A stretch of 12,971 nucleotides of DNA from Alphaproteobacteria bacterium (GTDB taxonomy: Bacteria; Pseudomonadota; Alphaproteobacteria; Rhizobiales; Devosiaceae), in contig JAJRRJ010000090.1 of NCBI GenBank assembly GCA_024279575.1, positions 1 to 12,971 on the forward strand, given 5' to 3'. Made by a program: the position numbers and the translations under genes. The notes under the pieces were generated by a model. That model saw nothing but the letters and a program-made list of their open reading frames with translations. It was not told where the DNA came from and did no database searches. Positions 6,511 through 12,971 of this stretch are shown here, piece by piece; position 1 is the stretch's first letter, and every line of letters starts with the position of its first letter.

Positions 6511-7662
6511 ATGATCGGCTTTCAACCATACGAAACTTTTCAACTTTTGATCGAAACCGGTGGAATGGACCGGGCCAATACATTGTTGGTTGCTGCCTGT
6601 GATGCTTTTGCCCGACGCGGCAAGCCCCATGAGCCTGAAATTGAACAGTTTGAAGTGCTGGCAGAGCGCTTGTTTCCCACCGCCGACACAATAGCCAGAA
6701 TCAAAGCGGCCTCCACACTGGGGCGTTCGGAGTTTTTGTCCCCAAAGTTAGAACAGCTGGTCGTCGCCAATATCGGAGACGACTTGAACTCTTATCTGAG
6801 TGATGCGCCGACAATCTCTGAAGAAACCATGATCGGGATAATCTCCACCGCGGACACCAGAGTATGCGCGATTTTGGCCAATCGGACCGATATTTCCAAC
6901 ATTGCGCTAGCCAAACTATTTCAGTTGAATTCGCGCAGGGTTTACCGGGCGCTTTCAGCTAACCCAACGATCCGGCCACGTGGGCCTTATTTAAACGCGC
7001 TGGCGCGTTCTGCACAAATGGATCATAAAGTTGCGCAATCCCTGGCCAAGCGAAAAGATTTCGATACTGCCCTGTTGGCCCCTGCCTTTTTTGACCTTGA
7101 GGAGGTTGATCGTTTGCGGGTTATTGATGCTTTTTCGTTGCGCAAAACGCCAGACGCTCCCATTACACGCACCCTTGAACAAATATCGTTGGCAAAAGGT
7201 GACCTGGCGCGCGCGCTGATGAAATTGTTTATGGAAAACCGGCGTCCTGAAGTGACACGCCTTTTGACCCAGATTACTGGGATGGACGAGGTGCGTTGCG
7301 GTCAAATCGCCCACGATGTCAGTGGTGCTGCTCTATTTGTAATTTTGCGCGCTTTTGGCATGACCTCGCAGGATGGTCTAAAAGTTATCATCCATGCTAC
7401 ATCGCATGAAGATGAGGACCGCTCTCAAACCCTTGGCACCTTTGCAACCATGTTTCAGAACATCAGTTCCGATGCAATGGCGTTTTTGCTCAGTGCCTGG
7501 CGAGACGAGGTAAATCTACTGGACCTTGCCAAGCCGAAATACCGCCCGTTTACGCAGGAAACAAAACGCGTACCAGCTTCAACGCGCATTATCTCCAAGG
7601 ACCCGGTGATCACTCAGGCAGTCGACGCGCTGGAACGTATTGGAGCACGTCGAGCAAGCTAA
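6511..7662 (+). CDS. DUF2336 domain-containing protein
   Basis: The 383-residue, mostly helical cytoplasmic protein has no signal peptide or TM segment. The repeated helical pairs have a HEAT-like look, e.g. PTADTIARIKAASTLGRSEF, then EETMIGIISTADTRVCAILANRTDI, and later VTRLLTQITGMDEVRCGQIAHDVSG with FVILRAFGM. This corresponds to the DUF2336 family, which is common in alphaproteobacteria and of unknown biochemical function. ATG 6511 (MIGFQPYETF) is preferred over an in-frame GTG at 6499; no strong SD precedes either. The gene appears monocistronic and converges with the DUF1491 gene across only 11 bp. A CtrA-like box lies 60 bp upstream, suggesting cell-cycle timing, by inference. Confidence 0.8.
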   Translation: MIGFQPYETFQLLIETGGMDRANTLLVAACDAFARRGKPHEPEIEQFEVLAERLFPTADTIARIKAASTLGRSEFLSPKLEQLVVANIGDDLNSYLSDAPTISEETMIGIISTADTRVCAILANRTDISNIALAKLFQLNSRRVYRALSANPTIRPRGPYLNALARSAQMDHKVAQSLAKRKDFDTALLAPAFFDLEEVDRLRVIDAFSLRKTPDAPITRTLEQISLAKGDLARALMKLFMENRRPEVTRLLTQITGMDEVRCGQIAHDVSGAALFVILRAFGMTSQDGLKVIIHATSHEDEDRSQTLGTFATMFQNISSDAMAFLLSAWRDEVNLLDLAKPKYRPFTQETKRVPASTRIISKDPVITQAVDALERIGARRAS

Positions 7663-7673
7663 AAATACCAGGC

Positions 7674-8039
7674 TCAGGAAAAATGGGAATCAGGTTCGAA
7701 AGACTTAACTAAGCTCAGACCATGATTCCCCTGGGGGTCCTCAAGAACCAGCAGCCAGAAATCAGGGTCAAAATCCTCTTCACGCTTCAGACGAGCCTGG
7801 ATTTTGCTATATTCTTCCTGGCTTAGGTGATTTTGAAATACCCAGTCCTGTTCGTCATCACGAAACATTGCGCCTGGGGCCTGTGCGAACAGAGAAGATG
7901 TGCCATTGAGATGGTCCACTTCAATCCATACCTGACCTGCGACAGGGTCTCCCTTTCGGGCAACAACACATATGCGTCCAGCATCGTTATGGCGCCGTAC
8001 AAACGCGGCGCACCAGATTTCAGCTCGGATGGATGACAC
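7674..8039 (-). CDS. DUF1491 family protein
   Basis: A small cytoplasmic protein of unknown function. The product from GTG 8039 is 121 residues, close to the 110-120 usual for DUF1491. Landmarks are IRAEIWCAAFVRRHNDAG at the N-terminus, GQVWIEVDHLNGTSSLFAQAP in the middle and DFDPDFWLLVLED near the end, in the family order. Homologues start immediately before the R-[AS]-[DE]-I-W motif, which is why GTG 8039 (AAGGA about 9 bp upstream, 20 bp after the preceding gene's stop) is chosen over an ATG at 8090 that would add 17 unconserved residues and overlap that gene. It is the last gene of the kinase/peptidoglycan-binding operon. Confidence 0.82.
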   Translation of the reverse strand: MSSIRAEIWCAAFVRRHNDAGRICVVARKGDPVAGQVWIEVDHLNGTSSLFAQAPGAMFRDDEQDWVFQNHLSQEEYSKIQARLKREEDFDPDFWLLVLEDPQGNHGLSLVKSFEPDSHFS

Positions 8040-8059
8040 GCCTGTTTTTCCTTTTTCCC

Positions 8060-9121
8060 TTAGGCAAACGCTCCAGCTTCCTGCAACCAAAGCAAAACTT
8101 TTTCGTTGATGTTACCTGTTCTTGGATAACTTAAAAAATTCTCAAATTCCCGAATTGCCTTTGCCGTAGATTCTCCGGCAATTCCATCCAAAGAACTATT
8201 GTAAAGCCCCAGGTTAGCCAACCCAAATTGAATTCTTTCGATGAGAGCTGCATCAATTTGCGGATTTAGCGGAGGGGCACTAACCGGAGCTACAGCAGCA
8301 GTTTCAACAGCGGCAGGCGCTGCACCTACAGGGGAGATTAGGGCAATTACAGGGGGCATTGGTGCACTGGTTTCAACAGTCGCCTGGGGAATATTGGCAA
8401 TGATATCATCCAGAATGACAGAAGCTGAGGGAATTTGGGAACCATTGTTGAAAGATGCGGGCCTACCACTGATTGCATTAATGTTGGGAGATAAAGGCGA
8501 AGCGACCGGCGCGGGCACAACAGTTTCCGGTGCACGCGACGTAGTGGAAACATTGATGATTGAGGTAATTATTTCGACAGTCATGGCTCCTTTTACGGGA
8601 AGCGCGTTTTTCTGCTCAAAGGCCCGAATGGCCTCCGCGGTTTGCGGACCATAAAATCCATCGACTTTTCCTGAAAACAATCCCATAGATTTTAACGTTT
8701 CCTGAGCACGGGCCAGCATTTCATTGTTTACTTTTTCAATGTTTTCCCTTGGCGCAACGCTAGGTTGTGTCGCTAAAAGCGGTGTTTGATTCTGCACTGC
8801 ATCGCGCAATTCTGCTGCCCGGCCAACGGCCAGTTCGAGCGGATGGGGAGGCACAATATTGGGATTGACCATGCCGGTATCATGGATATTCATAGCTACT
8901 GTTTTTGGAGTCGCGAACAGGGGGGCAGGATGAACATTTGTTTGCCAAAACAGTGCGTTACTTGCTGAAAAAACCATTGCAATTCCCAAGGCACCAAAAC
9001 CGAGATTTTGCTTTGGTGCTATCATAAAATGCGACCATCCCCACCCCAAAACCCGTGTAAAAGCTGCAAGAACAGACCGACCCATGGTTTCGGGAAAATT
9101 TTGCATTGTTGGATTCATCAT
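8060..9121 (-). CDS. Membrane-anchored protein with two peptidoglycan-binding (PG_binding_1) domains
   Basis: The likely role is binding cell wall glycan or peptide in the periplasm. The 353-residue product has an N-terminal cytoplasmic segment, one TM helix (about 41-63; LGFGALGIAMVFSASNALFW), a first PG_binding_1 domain (about 134-188; ARAQETLKSMGLFSGKVDGF, then YGPQTAEAIRAFEQ), a Pro/Ala/Val/Ser-rich linker (about 190-290) and a second domain at the C-terminus (about 292-350; IQFGLANLGLYNSSLDGIAG, then ESTAKAIREFE). No catalytic domain is attached, so it should be a binding or scaffolding protein. The chosen ATG 9121 overlaps the kinase stop as ATGA, implying coupled translation. An in-frame ATG at 9148 would overlap the kinase by 31 bp, and ATG 9118 is also possible. 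Confidence 0.87.
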   Translation of the reverse strand: MMNPTMQNFPETMGRSVLAAFTRVLGWGWSHFMIAPKQNLGFGALGIAMVFSASNALFWQTNVHPAPLFATPKTVAMNIHDTGMVNPNIVPPHPLELAVGRAAELRDAVQNQTPLLATQPSVAPRENIEKVNNEMLARAQETLKSMGLFSGKVDGFYGPQTAEAIRAFEQKNALPVKGAMTVEIITSIINVSTTSRAPETVVPAPVASPLSPNINAISGRPASFNNGSQIPSASVILDDIIANIPQATVETSAPMPPVIALISPVGAAPAAVETAAVAPVSAPPLNPQIDAALIERIQFGLANLGLYNSSLDGIAGESTAKAIREFENFLSYPRTGNINEKVLLWLQEAGAFA

Positions 9122-10971
9122 TGGGCAACTCTTTTTTGCTCTGGCCATGGGCCAGGTTGAGGTGTGTTGGTTTTTGTTATCAAGGGGGTAATTATCTCAG
9201 GCTCAACAAATTTTGATTGCGGACCAAAAATGGGCAGCATCACACTTATCTTTGTGCCTTTACCCAATTCAGAATCCACCTTCATTGATCCTTCGTGCAG
9301 ATCGACCAGACCTTTAACAATAGAAAGTCCAAGGCCTGTGCCTTCATATTGGCGGGATAGTCCATCATTGGCCTGAAAAAACGCTTCCCCTACCCGCGCG
9401 GTTGCTTCCTGGGACATACCTATCCCGGTGTCGCAAACACTAATGCTTAATCTTTGTCCCTGGCGTTTCACTCTCACCTGCACCAACCCCCCAGACTCGG
9501 AGAATTTTACCGCATTGGAGAGCAGGTTAATCAGAATTTGGCGACAGGCGCGTTCGTCCCCCGTCAATGCCGGAAGGTTTTCCTGCAAGTCCAGCGCGAG
9601 TTGAACATCTTTGGATTGAGCATTGTTTTCAACCATCTGCATGCAGGGGCGTACCAGATCTGCCGGCTCAAAGCTGGTAAGTTGTAATTCAAACTTACCC
9701 GCTTCAATTTTTGACATATCAAGCAGCATATTCACCACATCAAGCAGATGGTGCCCACTTTGGAAAATCAGTTTTGTATATTCTTCATGAGCCGGTTCGA
9801 GTTTTCCACCGATCTCGTTGGTCATCATTTCGGAAAAACCTACAATTGCGTTTAGCGGCGTACGCAATTCATGCCCGATTGTGGCTAAAAATCCAGATTT
9901 GGTTTTTGTTGCAATTTCAGCATTTTTTCTGGCTTCAATAAGCTCAAACTCACGGTCTTTTCGAGCTGATACATCTCGGAACAAGGCAACTATTTGCCAA
10001 CTTTCCTTTTCTATTCCGGGGTCGGCAAGCGGCGAAAAGTGTACTTCGACCCACATGAATTCAGGAATGGCAGCGGTCAGATCAGAGCCATCCTTGCGTA
10101 TTCTAATTTCAATAATTTCATTCGAATTACTGTGAACTGCATCTGAAAGCCCTTTTAGGAAACGGGGGCGATCCAGAACATGCACCCTGTCAACAACCCC
10201 CTGCTCGCTCAACCCGAAACGCGTGGTGCCAAGAAGATCGTGGGTGGGTTCGGAAACAAATAGTACCCTTCCCTCAATAGAAAATCGTGCATAGCCATTG
10301 CCCATTTGCTCAGCGATGTGGCGCACGGCATCGTTATGGGCCTGATCTTTTTCCTGTCCAAATTTGCTTAAACAATGGGCAGTATACATTTGTATCAAAG
10401 TGACCAAAATGAGAAGTAAGGCGCCTGTCCACTCAACAATGGAGCTGGAAGAAACCAGATTTGGGAGCAATGTACCCACAACCAATCCACAGAACAGGGT
10501 CAGGAACAGCAATACATATCGGTAGTTGTGGCCGGTAAACTGGCGATGCGTAAATGCAAGATGGACCAGGCTTAATAATAAAATACCCAGACCGGGATCA
10601 ACCCATGCCGGATCTGCGATCGTAAGAACTAGCCCGCCTGAAACCAATCCAACGAGTTCAACCAGCAACCTGTTACTGGCGTGATTTGCTGTCTGTTTTT
10701 TAATTCCGCTGAAAATACCAATTGCACTCACAACAAGCATAATAAAACTCAGCATCAGGGGGACTGATTCTCCCAACATGAATGCATAAATGGCGAAAGG
10801 AACAAACAGCACAGAAACAATTGCCATCGCCGCTGCATTCCTGCCCACTATAGTGTGATGCAAGTACCGCCCCATGTTGAAGGATGGATGTACCTCGTCA
10901 TCTTTTGTCAACCGGCCATTTTTGCTCTGATTAATATCAGGCTCATACTGTGGCGAAGTTTTTTTACGCAT
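9118..10971 (-). CDS. Six-TM PAS sensor histidine kinase, DivJ-like architecture
   Basis: An inner-membrane kinase that should autophosphorylate and signal to a response regulator. With ATG 10971 it has 617 residues: a polar N-terminus (1-43), about six TM helices (roughly 46-200), a PAS-like domain (about 215-338, ending IVALFRDVSARKDREFE), a coiled linker, HisKA with the phosphoacceptor motif GHELRTPLNAIVGFSEMM (H367), and HATPase_c with ILINLLSNAVKF (N box), DTGIGM (D514) and GTGLGLSIVKGLV (G2). All kinase motifs are intact. No receiver domain is attached. The TM-PAS-HisKA layout and the HisKA sequence resemble the alphaproteobacterial DivJ/PleC/PdhS cell-cycle kinases, especially DivJ; this is inference, so no symbol is given. 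A TTG at 10977 would add two residues. It heads an operon with the peptidoglycan-binding and DUF1491 genes. Confidence 0.88.
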   Translation of the reverse strand: MRKKTSPQYEPDINQSKNGRLTKDDEVHPSFNMGRYLHHTIVGRNAAAMAIVSVLFVPFAIYAFMLGESVPLMLSFIMLVVSAIGIFSGIKKQTANHASNRLLVELVGLVSGGLVLTIADPAWVDPGLGILLLSLVHLAFTHRQFTGHNYRYVLLFLTLFCGLVVGTLLPNLVSSSSIVEWTGALLLILVTLIQMYTAHCLSKFGQEKDQAHNDAVRHIAEQMGNGYARFSIEGRVLFVSEPTHDLLGTTRFGLSEQGVVDRVHVLDRPRFLKGLSDAVHSNSNEIIEIRIRKDGSDLTAAIPEFMWVEVHFSPLADPGIEKESWQIVALFRDVSARKDREFELIEARKNAEIATKTKSGFLATIGHELRTPLNAIVGFSEMMTNEIGGKLEPAHEEYTKLIFQSGHHLLDVVNMLLDMSKIEAGKFELQLTSFEPADLVRPCMQMVENNAQSKDVQLALDLQENLPALTGDERACRQILINLLSNAVKFSESGGLVQVRVKRQGQRLSISVCDTGIGMSQEATARVGEAFFQANDGLSRQYEGTGLGLSIVKGLVDLHEGSMKVDSELGKGTKISVMLPIFGPQSKFVEPEIITPLITKTNTPQPGPWPEQKRVAQ

Positions 10972-11263
10972 TACCAAACTTAACTCCCAGGCGCACCTTG
11001 GCGCTTGGTTGCACTTTCGTCATCACCCCCTAAAACACCCTTAATCGTTTTCCAAAATCCATCAATTTGGTTGTTGCAAATGGTGAATTTACCTGTGTTT
11101 TTGAGGTTACAGTAAACAGATAGTTGCCAAGCCCACGGATGACAAAACAGGCAAGTAGATAAAATTTTATCGGTTTTTTATAAAATGGCTTAAATCCCTT
11201 GCGCTAAAAGAGCTTCAAGTTCCCTCAGGCCCTTATAATTTATGGGCAGTTGAAAGTTAGATT
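10972..11263. other. Divergent intergenic region between the kinase and the DUF5330-like gene
   Basis: This is 292 bp of AT-rich sequence with no coding frame worth calling. It must contain promoters for both the kinase operon (leftward) and the DUF5330-like gene (rightward). On the plus strand a perfect TATAAT lies at 11234-11239, 24 bp before ATG 11264, but no convincing -35 sits at 16-18 bp (GCTTCA at 11212-11217 is the best I see). A full TTAA-N7-TTAA CtrA box was looked for and not found. Confidence 0.6.
11212..11239 (+). promoter_or_regulatory. Possible promoter with perfect -10 TATAAT
   Basis: TATAAT at 11234-11239 has a weak -35-like GCTTCA at 11212-11217, 16 bp upstream. The transcript would begin about 11246 and leave a short leader before ATG 11264. 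The -10 match is exact, but the -35 is poor, so confidence is low. Confidence 0.3.
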
Positions 11264-11593
11264 ATGCCAATTGTTAAATCCATTTTCTGGTTGGGTGTTG
11301 CCTTTGTGGTGATCGGTCCACAAATTGATTATCAGGGGTCGGCTTCCTCAATTTCCAATCAGGCAATTAATGCCGGCCAGCAATTGCTGGTTGAGCAAAC
11401 AAACGTCGCAACTTGCAGCACCATTGAGTGCTTGGGGACAAAAATGGCTGTATCCGCCGGGGTGAAGGCAATAGAGGATTTTCTTGAGCCTGCGTCCAAT
11501 ACCAACAATACCACATCCCAAACTATGAATGATTTTTCAACAACGGCTTTGCTTGTTCCAAAACCCAGGGCCCGCATAAGCAGGTCTGGATAA
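11264..11593 (+). CDS. Small secreted or anchored protein, DUF5330-like
   Basis: The 109-residue product has an N-terminal hydrophobic segment (about 5-18; KSIFWLGVAFVVIG), a cysteine pair in TCSTIECLG (about 46 and 51), and a polar low-complexity C-terminus rich in Asn/Thr/Ser ending in a basic tail. In rhizobia a small protein of the DUF5330 family with a similar N-terminus and Cys-containing core often lies just upstream of sufE; position and shape agree here, but sequence recognition is weak. ATG 11264 follows a candidate TATAAT promoter and has only a poor SD (GAAAG). The stop is followed by a bulged hairpin and then a strong terminator, so it seems to be transcribed alone. Confidence 0.6.
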   Translation: MPIVKSIFWLGVAFVVIGPQIDYQGSASSISNQAINAGQQLLVEQTNVATCSTIECLGTKMAVSAGVKAIEDFLEPASNTNNTTSQTMNDFSTTALLVPKPRARISRSG

Positions 11594-11605
11594 ATCTGTG
11601 TTCTT

Positions 11606-11647
11606 GGGTCATCTGATTCGTCCCCCGACGTCTTGAATCGATGACCC
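11606..11647 (+). other. Bulged 13-bp hairpin in the 3' region of the DUF5330-like gene
   Basis: The arm GGGTCATC-t-GATTC (11606-11619) pairs with GAATCGATGACCC (11635-11647): thirteen consecutive pairs broken only by one bulged T at 11614, with a possible G·U closing pair (11620/11634). The loop GTCCCCCGACGTCTT is C-rich. It is not followed by a T tract, so it is not itself a terminator; the real terminator begins 6 bp later. It could be a stabilising 3' UTR element or the 5' stem of a small RNA. Confidence 0.65.
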
Positions 11648-11652
11648 TTGCC

Positions 11653-11695
11653 GAGCCGTAGGTGCGCTGCCCCGCCCTACGGCTCCTCTTTTTTT
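11653..11695 (+). terminator. Rho-independent terminator between the DUF5330-like gene and sufE
   Basis: GAGCCGTAGG (11653-11662) and CCTACGGCTC (11676-11685) form a perfect 10-bp GC-rich stem with a 13-nt loop, followed after CTC by a seven-T run (11689-11695). There is no A-tract on the left side, so it should act only for rightward transcription. It separates the DUF5330-like transcript from sufE, which then needs its own promoter in the short AT-rich gap that follows. Confidence 0.9.
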
Positions 11696-11741
11696 GTATA
11701 TTTTTGTGGAACGTTTGAAAAACTTAGCCTAAACTTTGCCT

Positions 11742-12167
11742 ATGGATATGAAGCAGAAATTTTTAGAAATACATGAGAATTTTGAATTCCTGGACGATTG
11801 GGAAGACCGATATAAATACCTGATTGAGCTTGGGAACAGTTTGGACCCGTTTGATGAAAAGAACCGAATCGACGCTAACAAAGTCCATGGATGCGTATCG
11901 CAGGTTTGGCTAAGCTCAACATATAGAAAACAAAACGGGGAAACCCATATTTCGTTTTCCGGAGATTCAGATGCCATGATCGTTAAAGGGCTTGTGGCAG
12001 TACTTATTGCTTTTTACAGCGGGCACAGTGCTCACTGGATTGCTGAAAATGATGCACTCAACATGTTTGACGATTTGGGATTGCGCGAACACCTGACCGC
12101 CCAGCGCTCCAATGGACTGGTCTCAATGGTTGAGCGAATTAAAAAGGAAGCGCAATCACTTTTGTAG
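11742..12167 (+). CDS. sufE: SufE family cysteine desulfuration protein
   Basis: SufE accepts sulfur from the cysteine desulfurase SufS and passes it to the Suf scaffold for Fe-S cluster assembly in the cytoplasm. The 141-residue product matches family length. It shows the N-terminal helix and WEDRYKYLIELG, then NKVHGCVSQVWL with the sulfur-acceptor Cys at residue 51 (the same number as in E. coli SufE), IVKGLVAVLIAFYSGH, and the C-terminal LREHLTAQRSNGLVSMVERIK block. ATG 11742 is chosen; an in-frame TTG at 11736 and ATG at 11748 are alternatives and no strong SD is seen. It is a stand-alone gene here, not adjacent to sufS or sufBCD within the window. It converges with the DUF6456 gene across 25 bp. 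Confidence 0.95.
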   Translation: MDMKQKFLEIHENFEFLDDWEDRYKYLIELGNSLDPFDEKNRIDANKVHGCVSQVWLSSTYRKQNGETHISFSGDSDAMIVKGLVAVLIAFYSGHSAHWIAENDALNMFDDLGLREHLTAQRSNGLVSMVERIKKEAQSLL

Positions 12168-12192
12168 GCATGGACAAATTCAGGCGGGCGAA

Positions 12193-12957
12193 TTACAGCA
12201 TGCTGACACGCGCGCCCCTCTCCATCCAAGATTGTGGGTTTTTTGACTGGGCACCAACAGCACTGACACTCAGTCCAAAATGTCTTGCTGCTTGCTCCAG
12301 CCCCACCCTTAGGATTAATTTGGCGCTCCGGCGCGGCCATTTCCGCTCGATTTCAACCAACTGCAATCCCTTTTGGAATCCGCAAACGTCCAGAATAACT
12401 CCTGCGCAATCATCAGGCATGTTTTGCAGGCATGCCTTTAGTTTACGACGGGCATCAATTGCACGTTCCCCCATTTCCTGGCCGAAACCATTTTTTACAA
12501 CTGCTGCCCCGGAACGGGTGGGGTCATAGGACATGGTTGTGCGTTGAAGCATTTGTGCGCCCTGCAATAAAACATGTATTTTGTTTGCCGCCGCCACATG
12601 GTGCTTTTGCAAGAAAGGGCCAGTGCCTTTTTTTGCTATTGATAGCTGGGAAACGGGCCCCTCCAGCTGATTGACCTGAACTTTATTTGTTTCGAGCATT
12701 TTACTGCGATGTTGGTTGGCAAACGGGTCTTTATCCAAAAGACTGCGTTTCACCCACTGGCGTGCTAATTCAGATGCGGAGCAACGTCCTTCACAAAGGA
12801 GCAGCACCCCCTCACTTACCAACCTCTCACCGTCGGCGCGTGGCAAACTGACAGGTCTGGTTTTCTTTGGCACTTGAAATTCCTCACCACCATTAAGAAA
12901 CGCATATGGAGAAATCAGCAACGCCTGAACAAAACGAATAGCTCTCTTATTACTCAA
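12193..12957 (-). CDS. DUF6456 domain-containing protein, 5' end possibly beyond window edge
   Basis: A putative DNA-associated protein of unknown function, conserved in alphaproteobacteria. The C-terminal half (about 110-245) carries the DUF6456 pattern: GPFLQKHHVAAANKIHVLLQ, then DARRKLKACLQNMPDDCAGV, LDVCGFQKGLQLVEIERKWP and SAKLILRVGLEQAARHFGL. The N-terminal half holds a possible helical DNA-binding segment (CSASELARQWVKRSLLD, about 59-75). TTG 12957 has GAGGAA about 9 bp upstream and is a possible start. However, the frame stays open to the right edge as nTG-AGG-AAT-TGG-CAA-TTG, so the real start may be an ATG or GTG at 12972 just outside, adding five residues. It is convergent with sufE; proximity of DUF6456 and SufE genes is a recurrent arrangement in rhizobia, as I recall it. 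Confidence 0.78.
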   Translation of the reverse strand: MSNKRAIRFVQALLISPYAFLNGGEEFQVPKKTRPVSLPRADGERLVSEGVLLLCEGRCSASELARQWVKRSLLDKDPFANQHRSKMLETNKVQVNQLEGPVSQLSIAKKGTGPFLQKHHVAAANKIHVLLQGAQMLQRTTMSYDPTRSGAAVVKNGFGQEMGERAIDARRKLKACLQNMPDDCAGVILDVCGFQKGLQLVEIERKWPRRSAKLILRVGLEQAARHFGLSVSAVGAQSKNPQSWMERGARVSML

Positions 12958-12971
12958 TTGCCAATTCCTCA

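Noticed and set aside
8241..8654. Plus-strand 137-codon Ala/Gly/Thr-rich open frame
   Set aside because: It mirrors the Pro/Ala/Val-rich linker of the peptidoglycan-binding protein on the opposite strand; composition explains the long frame.
12168..12192. Terminator between the convergent sufE and DUF6456 genes
   Set aside because: No stem followed by a T tract on either strand; only a short CAGCATGCTG palindrome at the start of the DUF6456 3' end.
1..12971. CRISPR arrays, tRNA or rRNA genes, insertion sequences
   Set aside because: No regularly spaced repeats, cloverleaf-like segments, transposase frames or terminal inverted repeats were seen on either strand.

Overview
The window looks like a chromosomal segment of an alphaproteobacterium, most likely Hyphomicrobiales (Rhizobiales) or a close relative. 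This rests on family recognition by eye: a rhizobial-style class A penicillin-binding protein with the conserved N-terminal block ADAWLDSSLY, a gene-transfer-agent (GTA) type terminase pair, and the domain families DUF1214, DUF2336, DUF1491, DUF6456 and YcgN, which often occur in this group. No search was run. Base composition is moderate for the order and there are many TTG/GTG start candidates, so several starts are judged from Shine-Dalgarno (SD) sequence, overlap and domain boundaries.

Layout. 1-1660 (minus): the 5' part of a GTA-type large terminase and, directly upstream with an ATGA overlap, a small-terminase-like helix-turn-helix protein. The large terminase runs off the left edge, so a GTA or prophage head/packaging cluster may continue there. 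1733-2215 (minus): a YcgN-type cysteine-cluster protein. 2288-5647 (plus): a tight operon of PBP1A, a DUF1214 membrane protein and a DUF1254-like membrane protein. 5668-6357 (minus): an unrecognised lipoprotein, divergent from a DUF2336 protein (6511-7662, plus) that has a CtrA-like box upstream. 7674-10971 (minus): an overlapping operon read as a six-TM PAS sensor histidine kinase (DivJ-like architecture), a membrane-anchored protein with two peptidoglycan-binding domains, and a DUF1491 protein. 10972-11263 is a divergent intergenic region. 11264-12167 (plus): a small DUF5330-like secreted or anchored protein, a two-hairpin region ending in a strong terminator, and SufE. 12193 to the right edge (minus): a DUF6456 protein.

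How it fits together. Most of the window is envelope and cell-cycle housekeeping: peptidoglycan synthesis (PBP1A), putative periplasmic partners, a peptidoglycan-binding protein translationally coupled to a kinase, and iron-sulfur assembly (SufE). The accessory element is the terminase module at the left. The most unusual raw-sequence signals are a 24-bp perfect palindrome inside the helix-turn-helix coding part of the small-terminase-like gene, and the bulged hairpin plus terminator upstream of sufE. No tRNA, rRNA, CRISPR array, integrase or insertion sequence was seen.
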